In this document: positions 25,762-33,906 of the stretch, one piece after another | How the letters are laid out: each line of letters opens with the position of its first letter | Position numbering within the stretch: the first letter of the stretch is position 1 | Origin: Flavobacterium sp. YO12 | GTDB taxonomy: Bacteria; Bacteroidota; Bacteroidia; Flavobacteriales; Flavobacteriaceae | Assembly (NCBI RefSeq): GCF_004119495.1 | Contig: NZ_NRQU01000023.1 | Span: 1-64,000 of the forward strand | Reading direction: 5' to 3' | Length of the DNA stretch: 64,000 nt | Position numbers and translations under genes: made by a program | The notes under the pieces: generated by a model | What the model was told of the DNA's origin: nothing | The model's input: only the letters and a program-made list of their open reading frames with translations | The model's database searches: none

Positions 25762-25818
25762 AAACGTTCCGAAGGAACAAAATATATTCTAGGGATGGAT
25801 TTTAATCCATTCTACGTA
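25762..25818. repeat. Tandem small hairpins
   Basis: GTTCCGAAGGAAC followed by ATGGATTTTAATCCAT, two small palindromes about 20 bases apart, downstream of the DUF4375 gene. It may be a dispersed element or part of a transcript end. Together with the previous repeat it fills the 380-base gap between the pirin and DUF4375 genes. Confidence 0.5.
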
Positions 25819-25844
25819 TGAAGCTCTACAAAGATTGGTGTAGA

Positions 25845-26255
25845 TTATTCTTGTAAATTTCCATCAGGGTATTTATAAAACTCTAAGTCCAAGAGTTCTA
25901 ATTTTGTGTTTATTTTTTCATTGTTAAGTTCTTCGACTTCTCGATTTCGGAGTTTTTTAATCAAATCTTCATTGGATAGTTTTTTTGGATTAATTAAATT
26001 AATTGCCGATTCAAGAATTTTTGCGGTTTTAAACTTTTTATTTTTCTTTAATGATTTTAATGTTTCAAAACAATTTTGACCACTTGAATTAAAAAAGTAT
26101 TGATTAAATCCTCCATTATTTACTTCCATTTCTAATTCTTCAATATTAGCTGTCGGTTTTGAAATATTAGTTTTCTCTTTGTTTGAACTAACTTGGCCTA
26201 AGCAACTTGAAAAAGTCATTAGAAGTAAGAGAAAAATGGAGTTGAATAATTTCAT
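25845..26255 (-). CDS. DUF4375 lipoprotein
   Basis: A 136-residue lipoprotein. The signal FNSIFLLLLMTFSSC carries the lipobox cysteine. The mature part has the DUF4375 (DMP19-like) core: ELEMEVNNGGFNQYFFNSSG, then CFETLKSLKKNKKFKTAKIL and LDLEFYKYPDG. DUF4375 proteins occur as immunity-like or DNA-mimic-type small proteins; here export as a lipoprotein makes that uncertain. The end LDLEFYKYPDGNLQE is a little short for the family and lies near the repeat patch. Repeats flank it on both sides. Confidence 0.72.
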   Translation of the reverse strand: MKLFNSIFLLLLMTFSSCLGQVSSNKEKTNISKPTANIEELEMEVNNGGFNQYFFNSSGQNCFETLKSLKKNKKFKTAKILESAINLINPKKLSNEDLIKKLRNREVEELNNEKINTKLELLDLEFYKYPDGNLQE

Positions 26256-26298
26256 TGCTTACGGTTTTGGGATTTTAATGCTTTGTCAAGTTACTTAC

Positions 26299-26325
26299 GG
26301 AGATCTCTCCTTCGTCGAGATGACA
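26299..26325. repeat. Half copy of the GTCATTTCGA repeat
   Basis: GAGATCTCTCC and TTCGTCGAGATGACA match, with changes, the right half of the inverted repeat at 33645-33745. It has no left partner here. Confidence 0.5.
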
Positions 26326-26347
26326 AGATTGCGTATAATATCTAAGA

Positions 26348-27829
26348 TCAACTATATTGACTTATAAACTGCTGCACAACAGCATCAGTATTTTCATGAC
26401 GTTTTTTCTTTTCCAATTCAATTGGCGGAGAAGCGCGTTCCAAACAATCTTTTACATCGCAAGTCTCACAAGTAACACCAACAATTCTCTTTACTAAAGG
26501 TTTTCCTTCAATGAATTTGAATTTCTTTTTCATAGTCGACGTAATCAAAATTCCAACAGAGATACTTCGAATAGTATCATGCAAAAAAGGATCTTTAGTT
26601 GCCGATGAGAAAACCAGATACTCGTTTCCGCTATGAACGTAACTCGAAATTTGTGCATCAAAAAAATGTGGTTTATTTTGTTTGATGGCTTCGTCGATGG
26701 TTTTTACTGAAACCCATCTTCTGCAATAATGTTCGTTCGTTTCGTTGGCATGCGGTTCTTGTTGGTTCGTTATGTGTAGTTCTTTTTTAATATGATAAAC
26801 ATCTGAACCAATTTTATGCGACATTCTTAAAAAGAATAAATTTTTAAGCTGAAAATCTTTCGGCAACAAATTCGTTAATCGTTGGTAAAACGATTCTGGA
26901 GAAACTTCAAAACTTTCAATCAACGCTACAAATTCTTCCGGATTTGGTTTTTCATTGATTAAAAAAGCATTCACTTTGTCTACAACCAATTGTCTAGGTA
27001 ATAATAAAGCACCAGCGAAATAAGAAGCATAAAAATTATTTAAAACCTGATCAAAATTTTCAAATTTAATCCAACTGAAAGTCAGTAAGCGATCCGAAAT
27101 TTTTAAGTAGTTATAAGCGATCTCTTTAGCTAAAATAAAAGCTCTTTGTGGCGCATCGATTTCTGTTGAAAGCAATAAAGTTTTGCTTTTCGGAACATAA
27201 ATAGAACGCAAATCGCCCAAAGCTTCTTGATCTGTAAAAGCGATTTCTTGAATTTTGTATTCGTATTCTTCTTTTAAAATTGCCTCTAATTCTTCAATTG
27301 TGATTTTAGAATCCAGATTTATCTGAAATGATTTAGAAAACGTAATTACTTTTTCTTCTAAATCTTCAAAATAATTACTGTGTGCTTCCTGATACGAACG
27401 TAAAGCTGCTAAAAAGAAACTTTCGCGACTTAGATTATAATGCTGAGCGATTTCGATAATAGTACTAATAAACGCATTGACTTTTGCAGGAGCATTAGCA
27501 ATAATATCAATTAAATCTGCTTCCTGAATGCCAAAAAGCTCTAACGGAATCTCTTTTAAAATTCCGGATTTCAAAATTTCGCCAATTGGAGCGAGATTAT
27601 TATCGAGTTTTAATGACACCATTTGGTCATAAGTAACATCTAAATGTTCGCAGAGAAGCAAAATTTTATCTGTTTTTGGATATTTTTTCCCCTTTTCAAT
27701 TTCATTTAAATACGATTTTGAAAGATTTGTCAGTTTGGCTAAGCCAAAAAGTGACAGATTTTTTTGAGTACGAACTTGCTTCAATTTTAGTCCGAAGATC
27801 AGCTTTATATAGTCTTTTTCGATATCCAT
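26348..27829 (-). CDS. ScfR/RamB-like XRE regulator of the glyoxylate shunt
   Basis: A 493-residue regulator. Residues about 10-65 form an XRE helix-turn-helix (LKQVRTQKNLSLFGLAKLTN, LSKSYLNEIEKGKKYP). The middle resembles the IrrE/ImmA peptidase-like domain, but where HEFAH would stand it reads AKEIAYNYL, so the zinc site is lost. The C-terminal DUF2083-type domain ends with four cysteines in CETCDVKDC and nearby VGVTC. This order is that of ScfR and of RamB, which controls acetate and glyoxylate genes in actinobacteria. It is divergent from aceB across an intergenic region with perfect palindromes. Control of aceBA is inferred, probably with an acyl-CoA or similar ligand. Confidence 0.87.
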   Translation of the reverse strand: MDIEKDYIKLIFGLKLKQVRTQKNLSLFGLAKLTNLSKSYLNEIEKGKKYPKTDKILLLCEHLDVTYDQMVSLKLDNNLAPIGEILKSGILKEIPLELFGIQEADLIDIIANAPAKVNAFISTIIEIAQHYNLSRESFFLAALRSYQEAHSNYFEDLEEKVITFSKSFQINLDSKITIEELEAILKEEYEYKIQEIAFTDQEALGDLRSIYVPKSKTLLLSTEIDAPQRAFILAKEIAYNYLKISDRLLTFSWIKFENFDQVLNNFYASYFAGALLLPRQLVVDKVNAFLINEKPNPEEFVALIESFEVSPESFYQRLTNLLPKDFQLKNLFFLRMSHKIGSDVYHIKKELHITNQQEPHANETNEHYCRRWVSVKTIDEAIKQNKPHFFDAQISSYVHSGNEYLVFSSATKDPFLHDTIRSISVGILITSTMKKKFKFIEGKPLVKRIVGVTCETCDVKDCLERASPPIELEKKKRHENTDAVVQQFISQYS

Positions 27830-27883
27830 GAACCAAATATAACTATTATAAAAATAATCGCCAAAAAATTATTTTTAATATTT

Positions 27884-27897
27884 AGCGAACGTTCGCT
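27884..27897. promoter_or_regulatory. Palindromic operator candidate between regulator and aceB
   Basis: AGCGAACGTTCGCT is a perfect 14-base palindrome, 55 bases from the regulator start and 140 from aceB. It is GC-rich against an AT-rich background. A natural operator for the divergent regulator. Confidence 0.55.
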
Positions 27898-27945
27898 TGT
27901 TTTGTAAAAAACTTTTTTTTAATATTGTCATGTAGAAATTATTAA

Positions 27946-27965
27946 AAATCAAAACGTTATGATTT
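27946..27965. promoter_or_regulatory. Second inverted repeat upstream of aceB
   Basis: AAATCA and TGATTT flank AAACGTTA. Its centre shares ACGTT with the first palindrome 50 bases away, so it could be a weaker copy of the same site. Confidence 0.3.
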
Positions 27966-28037
27966 TTATATTCTGAAATGAATAAATGATAATCTAACGA
28001 AAAGATTTTTTTCTAATAAAAAAATAAAACCACAGCT

Positions 28038-29639
28038 ATGAAAAACCAATTAGAAATTACCGAAACGGCAATGGAATTTTTAGCCGAAAAGAAGCTTCGT
28101 TATCCAAAAATCTGGACAGAAGAAGCGATTGTTTTTATAACCGAATTGCATCGAAAATTCGAATCGCAACGAAAATTATTGCTTTTGCAGCGAGAACAAA
28201 AACAAGTCACTTTTGATCAGGGAGTCCTGCCAGTTTTTATTCCGGAAACCAAAAGCGTAAGAGAAGGCAATTGGACAGCTGGTGAAATCCCAAAAGATTT
28301 ATTAGACCGAAGAGTGGAGATTACCGGACCAGTTGATCGAAAAATGATTATCAATGCGTTGAACTCGGGAGCTAAAACTTTTATGGCCGATTTTGAAGAC
28401 AGTACTTCGCCGACTTGGCAAAATTTGATGGACGGACAAGTGAATCTAATCGATGCAGTAAATAAAACAATTACATACACTGATTTGGTAAAACAAAAAT
28501 CCTATCATTTAAATGAAAAAACTGCAATATTAATCGTTCGTCCGAGAGGTTTGCATTTGCCAGAAAAGCATGTTTTGATTGAAGGAAATGAAGTTTCGGG
28601 TTCGTTGGTAGATTTTGGTTTGTATGTTTTTCATAATCATAAACGACTTTTAGAAAATAATTCTGGACCGTATTTCTACATTCCGAAATTAGAACATTAT
28701 CTGGAAGCTCGCTGGTGGAATAATGTAATTGATTTTACCGAGGATTATCTGAAACTAAAACGAGGAACAATAAAAGTGACGGTTTTAATTGAAACCATAA
28801 CAGCAAGTTTTCAATTGGATGAAATTATTTACGAATTGAAAGAACATATCGTGGGATTGAACTGCGGACGTTGGGATTATATTTTCTCTTACATTAAAAA
28901 GTTTAGAAAAAATCCAAAATTCATAGTTCCAGATCGCGATCAGGTAACTATGACTTCGCCTTTTATGAATGCTTATTCGAATTTAGTTATTCAAAGATGT
29001 CATAAAAGAGGAATTCATGCAATTGGCGGAATGGCAGCACAGATTCCGATTCGAAATAATGAAGAAGCTAATGCTGTTGCTTTCGCGAAAGTAAAAACGG
29101 ATAAAGAACGAGAAGTTCGAAACGGACACGACGGAACTTGGGTGGCTCATCCAGATTTAGTTGCACTGGCAAAAGAAATTTTTGATAAAGGAATGCCAAC
29201 TCCAAATCAGATTCACATTAAAAGAGAACATCGAAAAATTACAGAAGAAGATTTAATTGAACCACCAATAGGAATCATAACTGAAAACGGCGTTCGAAAA
29301 AATATTAATGTTGGAGTTTTGTATTTAGCTTCATGGCTAAACGGACAAGGAGCTGCTGCATTACATAATTTGATGGAAGATGCCGCAACAGCCGAAATTT
29401 CGAGATCGCAATTGTGGCAATGGCTTCAGAACAAAGTGATTTTGGATAATGGACGAAAATTAGATTTGGCTTATTATCACGAATTGGCTTTGGATGAATT
29501 CAGAAAAATAAAAGAAAAATTAGGAGAAGAAAATCACGAAAAACAACAATTTCCGTTAGCTGAAAAAGTACTGGAAAGATTAGTAGTTAATCCTGATTTC
29601 GTTGATTTCTTGACAATTCCGTGTTACAAATATTTATAA
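28038..29639 (+). CDS. aceB: Malate synthase A
   Basis: Condenses glyoxylate with acetyl-CoA to malate, second step of the glyoxylate shunt. The length of 533 residues fits the A isoform. Motifs: KTFMADFEDSTSPTW (acidic metal site), LIVRPRGLHLPEKH, LIETITASFQLDEI and the GLNCGRWDYIFSYIKK block with the catalytic region, then HAIGGMAAQIP and NGHDGTWVAHP. It is followed by aceA, 324 bases downstream, and divergent from the ScfR/RamB-like gene. Regulation by that gene is likely. Confidence 0.96.
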   Translation: MKNQLEITETAMEFLAEKKLRYPKIWTEEAIVFITELHRKFESQRKLLLLQREQKQVTFDQGVLPVFIPETKSVREGNWTAGEIPKDLLDRRVEITGPVDRKMIINALNSGAKTFMADFEDSTSPTWQNLMDGQVNLIDAVNKTITYTDLVKQKSYHLNEKTAILIVRPRGLHLPEKHVLIEGNEVSGSLVDFGLYVFHNHKRLLENNSGPYFYIPKLEHYLEARWWNNVIDFTEDYLKLKRGTIKVTVLIETITASFQLDEIIYELKEHIVGLNCGRWDYIFSYIKKFRKNPKFIVPDRDQVTMTSPFMNAYSNLVIQRCHKRGIHAIGGMAAQIPIRNNEEANAVAFAKVKTDKEREVRNGHDGTWVAHPDLVALAKEIFDKGMPTPNQIHIKREHRKITEEDLIEPPIGIITENGVRKNINVGVLYLASWLNGQGAAALHNLMEDAATAEISRSQLWQWLQNKVILDNGRKLDLAYYHELALDEFRKIKEKLGEENHEKQQFPLAEKVLERLVVNPDFVDFLTIPCYKYL

Positions 29640-29652
29640 GATAAAAATCCGC

Positions 29653-29708
29653 TTAATCTGTGAAATCTGCGGGCGAATAATTTTTTTCACGCAGATTTTG
29701 CAGATCAG
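29653..29708. repeat. Inverted repeat, AATCTGTG/CAGATT type
   Basis: AATCTGTGAAATCTGCG on the left and CGCAGATTTTGCAGATC on the right fold into an imperfect hairpin. Related to the CACAGATT arms at 24181 and 31281. It starts just past the aceB stop. Confidence 0.6.
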
Positions 29709-29746
29709 GGAGATAAAATGAGAATGAAACTTTGGCTTAAATTATC

Positions 29747-29882
29747 TAACACATAGAAACATAGATTTTAGGTTTTAAATAAAAAGGAAGAAGAAAAAAA
29801 CAAGTTTTTCACACATAGCTATGTGTATTGAAACAAGTGAAACGCCTTTTACCACAAAGTATAACTATGTCTCTATGTGTTA
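29747..29882. repeat. Nested palindromes between aceB and aceA
   Basis: Outer arms TAACACATAGAAACATAG (29747-29764) and CTATGTCTCTATGTGTTA (29865-29882) differ at one pair. At the centre of the interval is a perfect 16-base palindrome, ACACATAGCTATGTGT (29811-29826). Two such layers around one centre are unlikely by chance. No coding potential. Confidence 0.7.
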
Positions 29883-29963
29883 AAAAAAATGTCCAGTTAA
29901 ACTGAATACTTTTAACTGTGAACTGAACACTATTACTTACTAACCACTTTAACTATACTATTT

Positions 29964-31244
29964 ATGAAAACAACAGAAGACAGAATTCAGGAATTGATTA
30001 ACGATTGGATCACGAACCCGAGATGGAAAGGTGTTGAGCGACCTTACACTGCGAGTGAAGTAGTTACACTTCAGGGTTCGTATCATATTGAGCATTCTAT
30101 AGCCAAAATGGGAGCGCAAAAATTATGGAGAAAGTTAAAAAGTCAGGATTTTGTCGCTGGTTTGGGGGCGTTGACTGGAAATCAGGCAATTCAGGAAGTT
30201 GATGCGGGTTTAGAGGCGATTTATTTAAGCGGATGGCAGGTTGCTGCAGATGCAAATCTGGCGGGAGAAATGTATCCTGATCAATCACTTTATCCAGTAA
30301 ACAGCGTTCCGATGGTGGTAAAAAAGATCAATAATGCATTATTACGTGCTGATCAAATTCAGACTGTAAATAATATTGAAGATAAAAAAGATTATTTGGT
30401 TCCGATTGTGGCTGATGCCGAAGCAGGTTTTGGGGGAAACCTGAATGCTTTCGAATTAATGAAATCGATGATTGAAGCTGGAGCTTCTGGAGTTCATTTT
30501 GAAGATCAATTAAGTTCTGCTAAAAAGTGCGGGCACTTGGGGGGAAAAGTTTTGGTTCCAACTCAGGAAGCAATTAATAAATTGATTGCAGCGCGTCTGG
30601 CTTCGGATGTTATGGGGGTTTCAACTTTAATTGTAGCAAGAACAGATGCCGAAGCAGCAAATTTATTAACTAGCGACGCAGATCCAAGAGATAGAAAATT
30701 TTTAACTGGCGAAAAAACAGCTGAAGGTTTCTTTTATGTAAAAAATGGAATCGAGCAGGGAATTGCAAGAGGTTTAAGCTACGCGCCTTACGCCGATTTA
30801 ATTTGGATGGAAACCAGTAATCCAGATTTAGAATTTGCGAGAAAGTTTGCAACAGCAATGAAAAAAGAATTTCCAGATAAAATGCTGGCTTACAATTGTT
30901 CTCCGTCTTTCAATTGGGCAGCAAAATTAACAGTTGCCGAAATGGAAACGTTTAGAGAAGATTTAGCAGCAATGGGGTATAAATTCCAATTCATTACTTT
31001 GGCAGGATTCCATGCTTTGAATACGAGTATGTTTGAATTGTCAAGAGCGTACAAAGAACGCGGAATGGCAGGATATTCTGAATTACAGGAACGCGAATTC
31101 GCGTTACAAAAAAACGGATTCAGAGCCGTAAAACATCAGGCCTTTGTAGGGACTTCTTATTTTGATGCCGTTCAAAATACCGTTATGATTGGAAAATCAA
31201 CTATAACAGCGATGGAACATTCTACAGAGGTTGAGCAATTTTAA
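29964..31244 (+). CDS. aceA: Isocitrate lyase
   Basis: Cleaves isocitrate to glyoxylate and succinate, first step of the glyoxylate shunt. At 426 residues it matches the bacterial form. The catalytic [11 protein letters not shown] hexapeptide region, [24 protein letters not shown] and WMETSNPD are all clear. It is the second gene after aceB on the same strand. A terminator and a 150-base nested repeat follow. Confidence 0.97.
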   Translation: MKTTEDRIQELINDWITNPRWKGVERPYTASEVVTLQGSYHIEHSIAKMGAQKLWRKLKSQDFVAGLGALTGNQAIQEVDAGLEAIYLSGWQVAADANLAGEMYPDQSLYPVNSVPMVVKKINNALLRADQIQTVNNIEDKKDYLVPIVADAEAGFGGNLNAFELMKSMIEAGASGVHFEDQLSSAKKCGHLGGKVLVPTQEAINKLIAARLASDVMGVSTLIVARTDAEAANLLTSDADPRDRKFLTGEKTAEGFFYVKNGIEQGIARGLSYAPYADLIWMETSNPDLEFARKFATAMKKEFPDKMLAYNCSPSFNWAAKLTVAEMETFREDLAAMGYKFQFITLAGFHALNTSMFELSRAYKERGMAGYSELQEREFALQKNGFRAVKHQAFVGTSYFDAVQNTVMIGKSTITAMEHSTEVEQF

Positions 31245-31252
31245 TTCAAAAG

Positions 31253-31280
31253 AAAAGCCAGTTCATCGAACTGGCTTTTT
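31253..31280 (+). terminator. Terminator of aceA
   Basis: AAAAGCCAGTTC, loop ATC, GAACTGGCTTTT, with more T. Perfect 12-bp stem right after aceA. Confidence 0.9.
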
Positions 31281-31434
31281 TTTTGTCACAGATTTCACAG
31301 ATTAAAAAAGGTTGCTACGAATTACACAAGTTTTCGCGAATTTTATTTTAATTTTTAAATCAATTAATTTGTGGAAATTTGTGTAATTCGTGGCTAAAAA
31401 AAATCACTTTAATCTGTGAAATCTGTGGCGAAAA
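31281..31434. repeat. Long nested inverted repeat, CACGAATT/CACAGATT family
   Basis: About 70-base arms pair along most of their length: GTCACAGATTTCACAGATTAAA at the left against TTTAATCTGTGAAATCTGTGGC at the right, and CTACGAATTACACAAG against AATTTGTGTAATTCGTGGCT inside. It fills the gap between the convergent aceA and Crp/Fnr genes and is the largest copy of the family here. Confidence 0.85.
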
Positions 31435-31436
31435 AA

Positions 31437-32012
31437 TTATTTCTTTAAAAGGCGAGCTTTCATTTTGCTGAAAAATTCTGGAGTTACTCCGATAAAAGAT
31501 GCGATTTGTTTTTGAGGAACTTTATGAACTAACGTTCCGTACTTTTTGCAGAATTTATCAAAACGTTCTTCAGCCGGTAAACTTAAGTTATCCATTAATC
31601 TTTGCTGATTGGCAACGAGTGAATTTTCGATCAGAATTCTAAAAAAGCGTTCCAATTTTGGAATCTCAAGAAATAATTGTTCCTGGTTTTCTTTGGATAA
31701 AGAAACAACTTCTGCGTCTTCCAGAACTTCAATAAAAAGCTGTCCCGGTTTTTGCGAAAAGTAACTGTACATATCGCTCATCCACCAGCCTTCGCAGGCA
31801 AAAGAAAGAACGTGCTCCACAATATTATCGTTGATATTGAAACTTCTTAAAATTCCAGAGTTTACAAAATACGAATGTTTGCAAACTTCTCCCGCACTTA
31901 ATAAAATAGTTTTGGCTTTATAAGTCTTAGTTTCTGTTTTAGACAAAAAAAGAGCTTGTTCTTCGGGTGTTAATGAAACGTGCTTGGCAATATTTTCAAG
32001 AATTAATGCCAT
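31437..32012 (-). CDS. Crp/Fnr-family regulator
   Basis: A 191-residue protein. An N-terminal cyclic-nucleotide-like beta-barrel (AKTILLSAGEVCKHSYFVNSG, VEHVLSFACEGWWMSDMYSY) precedes a short C-terminal winged helix with recognition region VPQKQIASFIGVTPEFFSKM. There is no iron-sulfur cysteine set, so it is not an Fnr oxygen sensor; ligand unknown. Its start overlaps the stop of the DUF6370 gene (TAATG), and it is the last gene of the purT operon. Two cysteines near the barrel have no evident role. Confidence 0.9.
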   Translation of the reverse strand: MALILENIAKHVSLTPEEQALFLSKTETKTYKAKTILLSAGEVCKHSYFVNSGILRSFNINDNIVEHVLSFACEGWWMSDMYSYFSQKPGQLFIEVLEDAEVVSLSKENQEQLFLEIPKLERFFRILIENSLVANQQRLMDNLSLPAEERFDKFCKKYGTLVHKVPQKQIASFIGVTPEFFSKMKARLLKK

Positions 32013-32329
32013 TATTTTTCGTTTACTAAAGTGAATGAAGTAGCTTTAAAACGATTTTTTTCGATTGTTCCGGTTACTGTTGCTTTTTTGACTGCATTGC
32101 AAAATCCGTCTTCAGCATGAGCATCACCATGATCATCGATTTTTGTTCCGTCAACGAAATAGGTTTTTCCATCAATACGAACGGCCAAATCACAGCTTTT
32201 GCCTTTCATTCCAAATTGACATTCTCCACAAGCAGCTTCTACAACTGTTGGTTTGTCAATTACTTTTTTACTTTGAGCCTGAGTTGAAATACCAACAAAT
32301 AGGAAAATTACGAATATAAGTTTTTTCAT
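32012..32329 (-). CDS. DUF6370 exported protein
   Basis: A 105-residue exported protein. Signal peptide KKLIFVIFLFVGISTQA. The mature domain has the DUF6370 pattern: VEAACGECQFGMKGKSC, DLAVRIDGKTYFVDGTKID, then HAEDGFCNAVKKATVTG. Four cysteines and a His/Asp-rich stretch (DDHGDAHAEDG) hint at metal binding. Function unknown. It starts four bases after the purT stop and ends overlapping the Crp/Fnr start. Confidence 0.82.
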   Translation of the reverse strand: MKKLIFVIFLFVGISTQAQSKKVIDKPTVVEAACGECQFGMKGKSCDLAVRIDGKTYFVDGTKIDDHGDAHAEDGFCNAVKKATVTGTIEKNRFKATSFTLVNEK

Positions 32330-32332
32330 TTT

Positions 32333-33493
32333 TTAAGAGTTTACAGTTATTAATTTTGCCGTTTCTTTGGCACGTTCTATTACTTCAATTATTGGAGTTG
32401 CAAGTGAATCGTGGCTTAAAACAACTCCCATTCGGCGATAAGGTCTTGAAGTCGGTTTTCCAAAAATCCTGAAATCAGTTTTTGATAATGCTGCTACTTT
32501 TTCGATTCCGTTAAACGTTGGATTTGTAGAATCTTCTGATGCTAAAATTACAGCGCTTGCTCCAGCTTTTTCTAAAGTGATTTCAAAAATTGGAAGACTT
32601 AAAATAGCTCTTAAATGAAGTTCAAATTCGTTGAAATTTTGCGTTCCAGCCAAAGTTACCATTCCGGTATCGTGCGGACGAGGAGAAAGTTCAGAGAAGT
32701 AAACGCCTTCTTTAGTAAGGAAAAATTCAACACCAAAAAGTCCGGCACCTCCAAGTGCTTCGGTAATTTTTTCGGCCATATCCTGCGCTTCGTACAGATC
32801 TTTTTCTGAAACTAAAGCTGGTTGCCAGCTTTCTTGATAATCACCGCGTTCTTGTCTGTGGCCAATTGGCGCACAAAACAAAGTTGGATTGTTATTTTGA
32901 GTAATTGTTAAAAGCGTAATTTCCGAATGAAAATCAACAAAGGCTTCTACAATAACTTCGATAACATCGCCACGCGAACCAGCAACAGCATATTGCCACG
33001 CTTTTTCGATATCACTTTCTGTTTTGATTGTCGATTGCCCTTTTCCAGACGAAGACATTAAAGGTTTTACTACGCATGGAATTCCAACTTCTTGAACGGC
33101 CTTTTGCAATTCTTCAGCCGAAGTTGCGTATTCATATTTTGCGGTACGTAATCCTAATTCTTTTGAAGCTAAATCACGAATGGCTTTGCGATTCATGGTA
33201 AAGTTTGCCGCTTTCGCTGAAGGAACAACTGTAATTCCTTGCTTTTCATAATCGTAAAAACGTTCGGTGCGAATGGCTTCTATTTCGGGAACTATAAAAT
33301 CCGGTTTGTGTTTGGCTACGATTCTGTCCAACGCTTCGCCGTCGAGCATATTGATGACTTCAAAACCGTGGGCGACCTGCATAGCCGGTGCATTTTCGTA
33401 ACTGTCAACTGCAATTATGGTTTGTCCGATTCGTTGCGCGGCAATGACAAATTCTTTGCCTAATTCGCCTGAACCTAGGAGTAGTATTTTCAT
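32333..33493 (-). CDS. purT: Formate-dependent GAR transformylase
   Basis: Makes formyl-GAR from GAR, formate and ATP in purine synthesis, without folate. It is an ATP-grasp enzyme of 386 residues: [19 protein letters not shown] at the start, [15 protein letters not shown] (ATP phosphate loop) in the middle and [26 protein letters not shown] at the end. The ATG at 33493 begins the Rossmann strand; the longer in-frame upstream sequence is not family-like. It heads an operon with DUF6370 and Crp/Fnr genes. Confidence 0.96.
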   Translation of the reverse strand: MKILLLGSGELGKEFVIAAQRIGQTIIAVDSYENAPAMQVAHGFEVINMLDGEALDRIVAKHKPDFIVPEIEAIRTERFYDYEKQGITVVPSAKAANFTMNRKAIRDLASKELGLRTAKYEYATSAEELQKAVQEVGIPCVVKPLMSSSGKGQSTIKTESDIEKAWQYAVAGSRGDVIEVIVEAFVDFHSEITLLTITQNNNPTLFCAPIGHRQERGDYQESWQPALVSEKDLYEAQDMAEKITEALGGAGLFGVEFFLTKEGVYFSELSPRPHDTGMVTLAGTQNFNEFELHLRAILSLPIFEITLEKAGASAVILASEDSTNPTFNGIEKVAALSKTDFRIFGKPTSRPYRRMGVVLSHDSLATPIIEVIERAKETAKLITVNS

Positions 33494-33541
33494 TTTGGAG
33501 TGTTGTAATGTTTGAGTAGTAAAAGTACAGAAAAAGCTTTT

Positions 33542-33565
33542 TTTAACCGCAAAGAGCGAAAAGAA
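33542..33565. repeat. Direct copy of the AACCGCAAAG repeat
   Basis: TTTAACCGCAAAGAGCGAAA here matches the left arm of the inverted repeat at 33769-33899 with one change. It is followed by CACGCAGATTTTGCAGATC, the CACAGATT-family word. Confidence 0.55.
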
Positions 33566-33644
33566 ATTCTCACGCAGATTTTGCAGATCGAGCAGATTTA
33601 ATTTTGTTTTAGATTTTAGTTCTGACAAAGTAATCGCGCAGTTT

Positions 33645-33745
33645 GTCATTTCGAGGAACGAGAAATCACACTAGAAGCTCGACAAAGATTTGTGATTCAC
33701 TTTTTGGAATCCCGTATGCGATTTCTCCTTACGTCGAAATGACAA
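33645..33745. repeat. GTCATTTCGA inverted repeat
   Basis: Outer arms GTCATTTCGA...AGAAATC and GATTTCT...TCGAAATGAC, inner arms AATCACA and TGTGATT. A half copy is at 26299. The spacing and shape suggest a dispersed hairpin element. It accounts for part of the 413-base gap upstream of purT. Confidence 0.75.
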
Positions 33746-33768
33746 TATTGAGGAAATGATAGTGAAAA

Positions 33769-33899
33769 TTTAACCGCAAAGAGCGCAAAGAATTACGAAA
33801 AGAACTCAAGGTTTTAACTTTAAGTAAAAAAGGTTCGCAAAGATTGTTTTAAAATCTTTGCGAACCTTGCGTATACCTTTGCGAACTTTGCGGTTAAAT
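33769..33899. repeat. Nested AACCGCAAAG inverted repeat
   Basis: Outer arms TTTAACCGCAAAGAGCGCAAAG and CTTTGCGAACTTTGCGGTTAAA, and an inner perfect 16-bp hairpin AAGGTTCGCAAAGATT/AATCTTTGCGAACCTT with a 7-base loop. It lies immediately after the U32 gene stop and can act as its terminator. Confidence 0.8.
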
Positions 33900-33906
33900 A
33901 GTAATA

